64,000 nucleotides of DNA from Patescibacterium sp964540895 (GTDB lineage Bacteria > Patescibacteriota > Patescibacteriia > Patescibacteriales > Patescibacteriaceae): positions 62,001 through 126,000 of the forward strand of contig CAZIOP010000001.1 of the NCBI GenBank assembly GCA_964540895.1, read 5' to 3'. Positions 24,221 to 32,833 of this stretch are shown piece after piece. Positions within the stretch are counted from its first letter, which is position 1. Each line of letters begins with the position of its first letter. The position numbers and the translations under genes are program-made. The notes under the pieces were generated by a model. It had not been told where the DNA came from and did not search any database. It saw nothing but the letters and a program-made list of their open reading frames with translations.

Positions 24221-25264
24221 ATGACTCTACGGGATTTTTTTAAAGCAACCATTGATCATAATGCTTCAGACCTTCATCTAGTGGCCCGGGCTTTACCAAT
24301 GATTAGAATAAATACTCATTTAGAAATTATTAATGAGGAAGAACTGACCAATGAGTTCTTAACTGAAGAAGTACAAAAAATAATTTCTCCAGATCAATGG
24401 AAGAAGTTTGTTGAAACTAGAGAGTTTGATTTTTCATATGAATATTTTGGTAAACGTTTTCGTGTTAACTTACATTTTCAACGTGGTCAAGTAGCTATTT
24501 CTGCTCGTTTGATTTCTAATCTTTCACCTAATCCTTCAGCGCTTGGCTTTACTGATGTCATGTATGACATTACTCGTTTGCGTGATGGTCTAATTTTAGT
24601 TACTGGACCTTCAGGTAGCGGAAAATCAACTACCTTAGCTGCCATGATAAATATTATTAATAAAGAACGTGACTCACATATTGTCACTATTGAAGATCCA
24701 ATTGAATATGTGTTTGAAAATGACAAAGCTTTAATTGAACAACGTGAGTTAGGTAGTGATACTTTAAGTTTTGCTGAAGCTTTGAAATATTCACTGCGTC
24801 AGGACCCAAATATTATCATGGTTGGTGAAATGCGTGATCCAGAAACTATGGCCGCGGCCTTAACCGCTGCTGAAACAGGTCACTTAGTCTTGTCGACACT
24901 TCACACCGCCTCAGCTCCTGACACCATTTTCCGTATTGTTGACTCATTTCCACCGTATCAACAACAACAAGTCTTAAACCAATTAGCTGCCTCATTGCGA
25001 GCTGTTATTGGACAACAGTTGTTACCTCGAAATGGTGGAGGGTTGGTAGCGGCTTTTGAAATCATGTTAAATAATCAAGCTACTGCTAACTTGATTCGAC
25101 GTAGTCAGGTTGGACAAATCATGTCTATTATTCAAACGAGTGCCAATGATGGTATGGTGCCAATGAATAAATCAATTGATCAATTAGTGGAACGTGATTT
25201 AGTTGAACCTTCAGTGGCAGAAAACAGAAAACGTAATTTAGAAACTCAAGCTAGTTATTATTAA
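24221..25264 (+). CDS. pilT: Type IV pilus retraction ATPase PilT
   Basis: 347 residues. An N-terminal PAS-like domain (DFFKATIDHNASDLHL) is followed by the secretion ATPase core: Walker A GPSGSGKST near 128-136, the Asp box, Walker B IIMVGEMRDPETM, and the His box LSTLHTASA. The C-terminal region TANLIRRSQVGQI matches the PilT AIRNLIRE region. It depolymerises pilin for twitching or DNA uptake. It lies 26 kb from the assembly cluster, and the downstream genes follow with 10-13-base gaps. Confidence 0.93.
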   Translation: MTLRDFFKATIDHNASDLHLVARALPMIRINTHLEIINEEELTNEFLTEEVQKIISPDQWKKFVETREFDFSYEYFGKRFRVNLHFQRGQVAISARLISNLSPNPSALGFTDVMYDITRLRDGLILVTGPSGSGKSTTLAAMINIINKERDSHIVTIEDPIEYVFENDKALIEQRELGSDTLSFAEALKYSLRQDPNIIMVGEMRDPETMAAALTAAETGHLVLSTLHTASAPDTIFRIVDSFPPYQQQQVLNQLAASLRAVIGQQLLPRNGGGLVAAFEIMLNNQATANLIRRSQVGQIMSIIQTSANDGMVPMNKSIDQLVERDLVEPSVAENRKRNLETQASYY

Positions 25265-25276
25265 TTATTATTTGGT

Positions 25277-25603
25277 ATGAACAGTGATCGCTGGCAGCAA
25301 ATATTAGAAACAGTTCGATCAACTTTTGAAGTTGAAGATTCAGGTAGAGAAACAAGTGAAGAGAGAGGCGGCACTGAAACAGAGTATATTATTTTTTCTG
25401 GACCAATGGGTCGTCTGCGATTAGAGTTTACCACACACGGAGTACGTACTAGCATGAAGACATTATATAAAAAACGAATAGGCGCGGATATTACAGTTGA
25501 AGAAACCTATGATCCTAATGAAAAAGTTTCCCAATTTTCAGTGTGGAAGTGGGATGAAGTAACGGATGATTGGCAAGTCTTTAATGCACCAATGTTTAAT
25601 TAA
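25277..25603 (+). CDS. Conserved-looking small protein, unknown function
   Basis: 108 residues, acidic N-terminal half (VEDSGRETSEERGGTETEY), then a beta-rich part (YIIFSGPMGRLRLEFTTHGVRT) and a Trp-containing end (VWKWDEVTDDWQVFN). No membrane segment. It lies 12 bases after pilT and 11 bases before the beta-propeller lipoprotein gene, so it is probably in the same operon. I do not recognise the family. Confidence 0.7.
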   Translation: MNSDRWQQILETVRSTFEVEDSGRETSEERGGTETEYIIFSGPMGRLRLEFTTHGVRTSMKTLYKKRIGADITVEETYDPNEKVSQFSVWKWDEVTDDWQVFNAPMFN

Positions 25604-25614
25604 ATAAAAAATAT

Positions 25615-27882
25615 ATGAAAATAAAATCACATCATCTTTTAATCATAACTTTGTTAGTCATTGTCATTGTTGCAACAGGTTGTTTTAAGAAACCAAAAGT
25701 TTCAGTAAATAATAATCCATCTGATAATTTTACAGAAATACTAGCAGCTCAATCTCAGATAAAAAAGTTTTCTAGTGCCGAAGAGTTACAAAAATATTTT
25801 GCTTCACGCCCACCTGTTTCAGGTTCAGGTAGTGGTTATGGTTCCTCAGGAACAATGCGTGATATGGCTGTTAAAGAAGCTGCTCCTCAAGCTGCTACCG
25901 GTGCACCTATTCCTTTAGGTTTTGGTGGTGACAGTGCAAACCAGCCATTTTCTGGAACTAATGTTCAGGTCAGTGGAGTTGATGAGGGAGATATTGTTAA
26001 GACTGATGGATCATATATGTACATTGTTAAAGATCAGTCATTGAATATTATTAAAGCAGTACCAGCTAGTGACATGAATGTTACGGCCACTATTTCTTTA
26101 GAGGGTAATCCGCAAGAATTATATATAAAGGATAATACCTTAGCAGTGTTTGGTTATAGCTATGGAACATATAATAAGATGGCAGCTAATATTCGCCCGT
26201 TTGCTTCAGAAACTTTTTTCGCTCTGTATGATATTACTGACCGCTCTAAGCCAACCCTACTTCGTCGTTTAGACCTTGAAGGTAGTTACACCTCTTCACG
26301 ATTAATTGATAATCGACTTTATTTTATTACGGCTAATTATAATTATTATCCATTTGAAGATACACCTCTGCCTCGAGTACGAGAAAATAATGCAGTTATT
26401 TCTGACTCTAAGACAACTGACAAATATATATACCCAACCGTATATTATATTGAAACACCATCACAATTAAATGCTACAACTGTTACTATTTTTGATTTCA
26501 ATGATATTCAAGCTCCTGTTAATTCTCAAGTCTTTTTGATGCCGGCTGGAGAAACTGTCTATGCCTCAACTAATGCTTTATACCTAGCCTACACTAAATA
26601 TGTCAGTGAGTATGTATTACGCATGACAGTGGCTAAAGAAATTTTAAGTCCTCGTTTAAATGATCGTGAACGACAACGAATTGAAGTAATTAGTAATCTT
26701 GATCCTTTTATCATGTCGGAAGATGAGAAACTTGCTAAAGTTAATCAGATTATCGAAGCATTTATCAGTCGACTATCACCTGAACAACAAAAAAGTATTA
26801 GTCAGGAAATTGAAACTGAATTTTTAAAACGTCATCCTGATTTAGCAAATGAATTAGAAAAAACGGTTGTTCATAAAATTGCCTTTAGCAACGGCTCACT
26901 CAACTATGTTGGTTCAGGCGAAGTCACTGGTCGTTTACTCAATCAGTATTCGTTAGATGAGCAGGCAGGAAATTTGCGATTAGCTACCACACGTAGTCAA
27001 TCATGGTTTACTCCGTTTATGCCAATGATGGATGAACGTATGATGGCCACCAGCATTATGCCTATACCAACTCCCGAAGTCAGTAATTCTATTAATAATG
27101 TCTATGTGCTAGATCAATCATTAAAGGCAATTGGTCAACTGGAAAATTTAGCACCCGGTGAACGTATATATTCAGTACGATTTATGGGTGATCGAGCTTA
27201 TCTTGTAACCTTTAGACAAACTGACCCATTATTTGTGATTGATTTGTCTACACCTGAAAAGCCCGCTGTGCTGGGACAAATAAAAATTCCAGGTTTTTCT
27301 AATTATTTACATCCCTATGACGATCATACCTTGATTGGTTTAGGTAAAGAAGCAATTGATAAAGGTGAACAAGGGGTTGATGTCTTGGGTCTTAAAGTTA
27401 GTTTATTTGATGTGAGTTCACCAACCGAGCCAAAAGAATTATCGTCGATTATTTTAGGAGGTCGGGGTAGTGATTCATTAGCCCTGTTTGATTATAAAGC
27501 TTTCTTATTTAATAAAGACAAGAATTTATTAGTGATTCCAGCTTCTCTAACTTCAAAGACAGTTGATAACTATCAGACAGAGTTTCAGGGTAGTATTGTA
27601 TTTACTGTTACTAATCAGTCAATCACTGAACGAGGTCGTATTGCTTTCAAACTACCTAATGAAATGAGTTCTCAAACTTCATATATTGATGATACTGTAC
27701 GACGTAACCTTTTTATTAGTGATGTTATTTATTCAGTATCACCAGCTACTCTTAAAGCTAGTCAAATGACTAGCACAGCACTTATTAAATCACTCTCTAT
27801 TCCAAGTAGTATTAGAATGGATAATCCTGTTCCACCAAGTCTACCGTATGAAACACCAAGTGTCCCACCAATTCGCAAATAA
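25615..27882 (+). CDS. Beta-propeller lipoprotein (DUF-type secreted propeller)
   Basis: 755 residues. The N-terminus is a lipoprotein signal: a basic start, a hydrophobic core ending VATGC, and Cys23 as the lipidation site. A Ser/Gly linker leads to SGVDEGDIVKTDGSYMYIV near 120-140, a hallmark of the secreted beta-propeller family (PF09826 as I recall it). An inserted helical region (about 330-420, RQRIEVISNLDPFIMSEDEKL) interrupts the propeller. It is probably anchored outside the membrane, with unknown ligand. It heads the 25.6-30.1 kb envelope gene set. Confidence 0.85.
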   Translation: MKIKSHHLLIITLLVIVIVATGCFKKPKVSVNNNPSDNFTEILAAQSQIKKFSSAEELQKYFASRPPVSGSGSGYGSSGTMRDMAVKEAAPQAATGAPIPLGFGGDSANQPFSGTNVQVSGVDEGDIVKTDGSYMYIVKDQSLNIIKAVPASDMNVTATISLEGNPQELYIKDNTLAVFGYSYGTYNKMAANIRPFASETFFALYDITDRSKPTLLRRLDLEGSYTSSRLIDNRLYFITANYNYYPFEDTPLPRVRENNAVISDSKTTDKYIYPTVYYIETPSQLNATTVTIFDFNDIQAPVNSQVFLMPAGETVYASTNALYLAYTKYVSEYVLRMTVAKEILSPRLNDRERQRIEVISNLDPFIMSEDEKLAKVNQIIEAFISRLSPEQQKSISQEIETEFLKRHPDLANELEKTVVHKIAFSNGSLNYVGSGEVTGRLLNQYSLDEQAGNLRLATTRSQSWFTPFMPMMDERMMATSIMPIPTPEVSNSINNVYVLDQSLKAIGQLENLAPGERIYSVRFMGDRAYLVTFRQTDPLFVIDLSTPEKPAVLGQIKIPGFSNYLHPYDDHTLIGLGKEAIDKGEQGVDVLGLKVSLFDVSSPTEPKELSSIILGGRGSDSLALFDYKAFLFNKDKNLLVIPASLTSKTVDNYQTEFQGSIVFTVTNQSITERGRIAFKLPNEMSSQTSYIDDTVRRNLFISDVIYSVSPATLKASQMTSTALIKSLSIPSSIRMDNPVPPSLPYETPSVPPIRK

Positions 27883-28273
27883 TTCATTATTGAAAATTTC
27901 TGCTTTAATGGCTGCAGTAATTATTATTGGTTTAGTATTATTTGCAACATCTAAAAAACCAGCACAACCAAATGAAACTCCAACTAACTCTGAAACACCC
28001 GTTGAAGTGACCAAAGATTATAATAAGGAAGCACAATTAGCTTTAGATGATTATGAAATGTTTTTAGAAGGTGATAAAAACAAGACTGATATTGAGAATC
28101 GTCGTAGTGTATTGCTAGCATTAAAAATTACTAAAGAATATCAGGATCTTCATTTGGCATTGGTTAGAATTGCCGATACATTAATTAATAGTACGGGTGA
28201 TAGCGCTGCTAACAATAAAGCAAGGTTAATGATTTCAGAAGTGTTAGCTAAGAATTCTTTGTTAAAAAAGTAA
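27848..28273 (+). CDS. Single-pass membrane protein, unknown function
   Basis: 141 residues. One transmembrane helix lies at about 16-33, followed by a Pro/Thr/Asn linker and a helical domain (about 55-140, QLALDDYEMFLEGDKNKTD...). The ATG at 27848 overlaps the previous gene by 35 bases, and a start at 27908 would cut into the helix, so the upstream start is preferred. The topology suggests an extracytoplasmic helical domain acting with the neighbouring envelope proteins. Confidence 0.7.
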   Translation: MKHQVSHQFANNSLLKISALMAAVIIIGLVLFATSKKPAQPNETPTNSETPVEVTKDYNKEAQLALDDYEMFLEGDKNKTDIENRRSVLLALKITKEYQDLHLALVRIADTLINSTGDSAANNKARLMISEVLAKNSLLKK

Positions 28274-28275
28274 TT

Positions 28276-29028
28276 ATGCGTTTTCGTCTTTTTATTTTAC
28301 CGTTTGTAGTACTACTCACAACAGTTTCATCTGTCTGGTGGTATTTGGTGCCTACCAATGGAATGTGGATTATGTCTATTTTGTTAATTGGATTTTTATG
28401 GGCAGCTTGGTGGCTTGAACCGGAGAGAGTTGATTGGTGGAGATTTGCTGTTACACCTTGGTTAGTCTCATTAGCCATTCTATTATTCTGTTTATTAATT
28501 TCTGGCCAGTGGTTAATCTATAGTTTGATGGCTTTATTAGTTTTTTTACAAGCTATCTATTGGCGTCATGTCTTGATTTACACAGATGCCGACGCAGTGT
28601 ATACTCCTTTTAGTCTGGAACGATTGTCATTTAACCTCAATTTCTTGGCAGTTTTCTTCTTGGCTTCAGCTATGTATGGTTTCAAGACCTTTTTAAACAT
28701 TTCTACCTGGATTTTAGTACCTGTTTTTGGTGTTTGTTTAGCTCTCCTTATTTCTCAACGGCTGTGGATTAGTAAGGCGGATAGGGGCGTGACCTGGAGA
28801 CTAGCTGGAAGTTTGTTTATTGGTACGTTGCAGATATTTATTATCGCTTCTTTTTTACCACTTGATTTTCGACTATTAGGTTTTCTGGTAGCTGCAACGT
28901 ATTATGGCTTTGTTTCTTTAGGCACAGAAATTACAGACCAGACAATTGATCGTCGTAACATGCTTGTGCTTATTATTCTCTTAACCCTGGCCTGCCTAGC
29001 AGTTTTTGTAACTGCCCGGTGGTATTAA
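28276..29028 (+). CDS. Polytopic membrane protein, about 8-9 helices
   Basis: 250 residues with hydrophobic segments over almost the whole length (about 2-22, 28-45, 55-75, 77-97, 115-137, 142-163, 174-195, 198-215 and 227-248). Tryptophan-rich near the start (WWYLV...WAAWWLEPERVDWWRF). No family recognised. It starts two bases after the preceding stop and lies nine bases before the PDZ-protein gene. Confidence 0.75.
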   Translation: MRFRLFILPFVVLLTTVSSVWWYLVPTNGMWIMSILLIGFLWAAWWLEPERVDWWRFAVTPWLVSLAILLFCLLISGQWLIYSLMALLVFLQAIYWRHVLIYTDADAVYTPFSLERLSFNLNFLAVFFLASAMYGFKTFLNISTWILVPVFGVCLALLISQRLWISKADRGVTWRLAGSLFIGTLQIFIIASFLPLDFRLLGFLVAATYYGFVSLGTEITDQTIDRRNMLVLIILLTLACLAVFVTARWY

Positions 29029-29037
29029 ATTAATTCT

Positions 29038-30105
29038 ATGCAACTTTCTTCTCGTTCTAAAAATTGGTTAATGGTAGGTTTGATTTTAATCTCCGGATTG
29101 ATAGGCGGAGTGCTCGGCAACTGGGTCTATCTCTATGTGCTTGATACCTATTATAATATTCCGCAAGGTAATTATAATTCATCAACAGGTAATGGTATTA
29201 TTGTTCGTAATCCAGAAAATATTGCTTTTGGTAATAAAGTATTAGAAGCTGTATCAATGGCTGAAAATAATGTAGTTGGTATTTTTAAACGATCGGACCG
29301 ATATATATCAGATAATAAATTAAGTCAGGGTTTAGTATTAACAGGGGATGGTTGGATAGTCAGCACGACTTGGAAAGAAGTACCTAAGAAAGAAAATTGG
29401 TCTAACTATACGGTGGTAGCAAATGATAAAAAAGTATATGACATTGATCAGGTTATTTTTGATCCTGTAACACAAGTCACTTTTATTCATTTAGCTAAAG
29501 CCAATAATTTGCCAGTCAAAGATTTTGTTTCAAGTTATGACTTAGCGGTTGGTCAGTCTCTTTTGGCCTTAGAATGGAAGGGCAGTATTCAAGCCGGAGT
29601 AGTAGCTTATATTTCTGAAGCATCACGTTCTAGTGAAACCCCGTTACATGAAATACGGATAGATGAATTGACTACAACTGCTGATATTTTTTTGTTTGAT
29701 GAAAGTGGTCGAGTAGCAGGTTTTAGCCGAGATGGAAAATTCTTTTCTATGGAGTCAGTAGAAAATATTTTTAATAAATTTTTAGTTGAGGGAAATCTTC
29801 GCTATGCACGATTAGGAGTGAATTATATAAACTTAGATACATTGCCAGCTGAAGAAGGAGAGGGAGCTTTATTAACAACTAATAGTTTAATTCCAGCTAT
29901 TATACCTGGAAGCCCTGCCCAAAAAATTGGACTACAAAGTGGTGATATTATTACTTCTATTGATGATCAAACGCTTAATAGTATTAATGATTTAGCTGTT
30001 CTTTTAACTGAACGTAAATCTGGTGATACAGTTGTGTTAACAGTGGTTAGAAATAAAGAAATGAAGCGGGTATCAGTTGTACTTGATAGTAAGATTAGTC
30101 AATAG
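29038..30105 (+). CDS. HtrA/DegP-like PDZ protein with a degraded protease domain
   Basis: 355 residues. An N-terminal membrane anchor (about 10-33), a trypsin-fold-like region (about 65-245) and one PDZ domain (about 255-350, with IIPGSPAQKIGLQSGDIITSI). The catalytic His, Asp and Ser sites are not recognisable: the usual GYIVTNxHV reads GWIVSTTWKEV, the Asp region reads DPVTQVTFIHL, and GNSGGPL reads TTADIFLFDESG. It is probably a pseudo-protease scaffold. It ends two bases before pgk. Confidence 0.78.
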   Translation: MQLSSRSKNWLMVGLILISGLIGGVLGNWVYLYVLDTYYNIPQGNYNSSTGNGIIVRNPENIAFGNKVLEAVSMAENNVVGIFKRSDRYISDNKLSQGLVLTGDGWIVSTTWKEVPKKENWSNYTVVANDKKVYDIDQVIFDPVTQVTFIHLAKANNLPVKDFVSSYDLAVGQSLLALEWKGSIQAGVVAYISEASRSSETPLHEIRIDELTTTADIFLFDESGRVAGFSRDGKFFSMESVENIFNKFLVEGNLRYARLGVNYINLDTLPAEEGEGALLTTNSLIPAIIPGSPAQKIGLQSGDIITSIDDQTLNSINDLAVLLTERKSGDTVVLTVVRNKEMKRVSVVLDSKISQ

Positions 30106-30107
30106 AT

Positions 30108-31268
30108 ATGAAATTACGAACATTACCAGGAATTAAAACCTTACGTGGAGAGCGAGTAGTGTTACGTTTAGATCTTAATGTACCCATGAAAGGCTCTAGT
30201 ATTGTAGAGGATTACAAAATAATGTCAGCTTTACCAACCTTACGTCACTTACAATCATTGCCAATTATTATTATTTCTCACTTAGGTGAACCAGTTGCTA
30301 AAAGCAGAAACTTTTTTTTTGATAAACGTTTTTCTTTATCTCCGGTAGTAAAACGTTTACAAAAATATTGTTCTGGCCGGGTTTTTTTAGCTTCTGGCTC
30401 TTGGGCTGATATACAGAAGCAAGCAGCTAATCTTAAACCCGGTGAGATAATGGTGTTAGAAAATGTGCGTTTTTGGTTAGGTGAGATTACTAACAACCTA
30501 GATTTTGCTAAACAGCTGGCATTACTTGGAACAATATATGTTAATGATGCTTTTGCTGTGTGTCATCGTAAGCATGCTTCAGTAGCTGGTATTACTAAAT
30601 ACGTACCTTCGTATGCTGGACCATTATTAGAAAAAGAAATTTCTAACTTAGTTAAAGTTAGTAACCGACGTTTAGTCGTGCTAGTTTTTGGTGGAGCTAA
30701 AGTATCAGATAAATTACCATTAATAAAAAAGTTTTTACCACGAGCTAAAGCAATTTTAGTTGGGGGAGGCATTGCTAATGCGTTTTTAAAAGTTCGTGGT
30801 GCAGGAATTGGACAATCATATTATGAAGCTCCTAGTTTATCTGCTGCTCGAAAGCTCCATTCAGCTAAAATTATGGTGCCATCTGATGTAGTAGTCCAAT
30901 CAGGTAAAAAAATTCGTATTTCTAATATTGATTCAGTAGGTAAGAAGGAAATCATATATGACATAGGGCCAGAGACTGCCAAAAGATACAGTAAGTATCT
31001 AGAAACCGCGAAAACAATTATTTGGAATGGACCAGTTGGTTTATTTGAGAAAACAGAATTTCGTAAAGGAACTAATACAATTGCCAAAGCAATTGCCCAA
31101 GCTACTAAGAAGGGAGCTTTTTCTGTTGTTGGTGGCGGAGAAACAGTTGAAGCAATTAGAATAATGAAGTTTTCTCAAACTGTTAGCTGGGTGTCAACCG
31201 GTGGTGGAGCAACTTTGCACTTCTTAAGTGGTCAATCACTACCTGGCCTCCAAGGGTTACGAAAATAA
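30108..31268 (+). CDS. pgk: Phosphoglycerate kinase, divergent
   Basis: 386 residues, normal length. Family signatures: LRLDLNVP, SHLGEP, ENVRFWLGE, NDAFAVCHRKHAS, GGAKVSDKLPLI, NGPVGLFE and STGGGATLHFL. Several conserved sites differ: the R in the substrate-binding D-x-R-I reads DYKI (K37), SHLGRP reads SHLGEP (E61), and GGGDT reads GGGET. Two Arg of the 3-phosphoglycerate basic patch are therefore altered while the nucleotide site looks intact. It makes ATP in lower glycolysis if active. It lies five bases before gpmI. Confidence 0.88.
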   Translation: MKLRTLPGIKTLRGERVVLRLDLNVPMKGSSIVEDYKIMSALPTLRHLQSLPIIIISHLGEPVAKSRNFFFDKRFSLSPVVKRLQKYCSGRVFLASGSWADIQKQAANLKPGEIMVLENVRFWLGEITNNLDFAKQLALLGTIYVNDAFAVCHRKHASVAGITKYVPSYAGPLLEKEISNLVKVSNRRLVVLVFGGAKVSDKLPLIKKFLPRAKAILVGGGIANAFLKVRGAGIGQSYYEAPSLSAARKLHSAKIMVPSDVVVQSGKKIRISNIDSVGKKEIIYDIGPETAKRYSKYLETAKTIIWNGPVGLFEKTEFRKGTNTIAKAIAQATKKGAFSVVGGGETVEAIRIMKFSQTVSWVSTGGGATLHFLSGQSLPGLQGLRK

Positions 31269-31273
31269 GTTCT

Positions 31274-32833
31274 ATGTCAGCTATTAAAAAAATCACTCGG
31301 CCAAAACCGGTAGTACTTATAACAGTGGAAGGTTGGGGTATTGCCCCAGCTCATCCGGGCAATGCTATTACAGCTGCTAATCCAACTTATTTTAATCATT
31401 TAGTAAGTCACTATCCCGCCTTAGCTTTAACTGAGAGTGAGAGTGGAGCAACGTATCAGCCGAGTAGTGAAATTAGTCATTTACGGATTGGTTTAGGTCG
31501 TCCTTTGACTAATAGTAAATTGTATATTGATGAAGAAATTTCTAATGGTAATTTTTTATCAGCACTAGAAAAACTTTCACCCCATATTCAAAACCAACGT
31601 CTTCATCTTATTGGTTTAATTTCCAGTGCAGATAACGAAGTATCATTACAGCATTTAGAAGCTGTTACTGCCTATCTTAAGAAAACTCCTCATCAAGAGG
31701 TTTTTTTGCATGCCATTCTTGATGGTCGTGATATGTCACCTAAAGGTGGAGAGAAATTATTAGTTGAGATAGAAAAGAAAATAGCTAATGTGCCAATTAC
31801 TATTGCAACAATAACTGGTCGACTGCACGCTCTTGATGTTCATCATCATGACAGTCGAATTCAAAAAACGGTAGCAGCTTTAACGTCGGGTCAAGGCAAT
31901 CATGTTCGTTCTATTTCCTCTACCTTAAAAGAAAGTTATGGAAAAAAGATTTATGATGAAGAATTTCCACCCACGGTTGTTACTGATAGTAACGATATTC
32001 CTTTAGCTTCAATTACTAGTGATGATGTTCTTATTTTTTTAAACTTTGATTCAGTTTCCATGCGTGAGTTAGCCACTGCTTTGATGGCTAAATTTTCAAA
32101 ATCACCCATTGCCTTTAGTTTGGGGGAATATAATGTTTCTGAGAATATTCAAACTTTATTCAAGACCCCAGTGTATTCAAACTCGTTAGGTGAAATAATT
32201 GCAGAAGCAGAGTTTAGACAATTACGGATTTCTGATAGTGAGGGCTTTGCCGATATTACCGTTGGTTTAAATGGTGGCAAAGAGCAGCCACTTAGTGGTG
32301 AAGAACGACGACTCATTTCTATACCGTGGAGCGAAGACAAGACTATTAATCCGCTGGGAAGTAATGAAGCTGTTGCTAAAGAGGTTGTCAAAGCTATTGA
32401 AGAAAATAAATATGATTTTATTGCTGTTAATTTTTCAAGTATTGATCGCGTAGCACATAGTGGCGATATTGTAGCAACTAAAGCAGCTATAGTGTCAGTT
32501 GATAATGCCCTACATAAAATTGTGTCAGCCGTTTTAGAAACTTCTGGAGTTGTAGTTATTACTGGTACACATGGTTTAGCTGAGAAAATGAGTGAACAAA
32601 GTGAAGAGATATTTTTACAGCATTCTACCAATCCTGTACCACTTATTTTGGCCGGTAAACAATTTGCTGGATATAGTCTGGGGTTACCAGAAGCAATTGG
32701 CGGTGATTTGAGTATTCTATCACCAGCTGGTAGTTTACTTGATATTGCTCCAACTATTTTAAAACTGTTACGATTATCTGTGCCCTCGGACATGACCGGG
32801 AAGAGTTTTTTTGATGAACTTCGCTTAGTATGA
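31274..32833 (+). CDS. gpmI: Phosphoglycerate mutase (cofactor-independent) family, probably degenerate
   Basis: 519 residues, normal length for iPGM. Kept: the phosphorylated Ser in SSEISH (S65), D391 and H395 (SSIDRVAHSG), H433, and the late His in QHSTNPVP. Changed: the first metal Asp in DGWG reads VEGWG (E19), the Asp of ADHGN reads T432 (GTHGL), the Arg cluster FNFRPDRAR reads LNFDSVSMREL, and EKYAHVTFF reads EGFADITVG. The substrate site is thus largely lost. It follows pgk, and its stop overlaps the murJ start. Confidence 0.82.
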   Translation: MSAIKKITRPKPVVLITVEGWGIAPAHPGNAITAANPTYFNHLVSHYPALALTESESGATYQPSSEISHLRIGLGRPLTNSKLYIDEEISNGNFLSALEKLSPHIQNQRLHLIGLISSADNEVSLQHLEAVTAYLKKTPHQEVFLHAILDGRDMSPKGGEKLLVEIEKKIANVPITIATITGRLHALDVHHHDSRIQKTVAALTSGQGNHVRSISSTLKESYGKKIYDEEFPPTVVTDSNDIPLASITSDDVLIFLNFDSVSMRELATALMAKFSKSPIAFSLGEYNVSENIQTLFKTPVYSNSLGEIIAEAEFRQLRISDSEGFADITVGLNGGKEQPLSGEERRLISIPWSEDKTINPLGSNEAVAKEVVKAIEENKYDFIAVNFSSIDRVAHSGDIVATKAAIVSVDNALHKIVSAVLETSGVVVITGTHGLAEKMSEQSEEIFLQHSTNPVPLILAGKQFAGYSLGLPEAIGGDLSILSPAGSLLDIAPTILKLLRLSVPSDMTGKSFFDELRLV

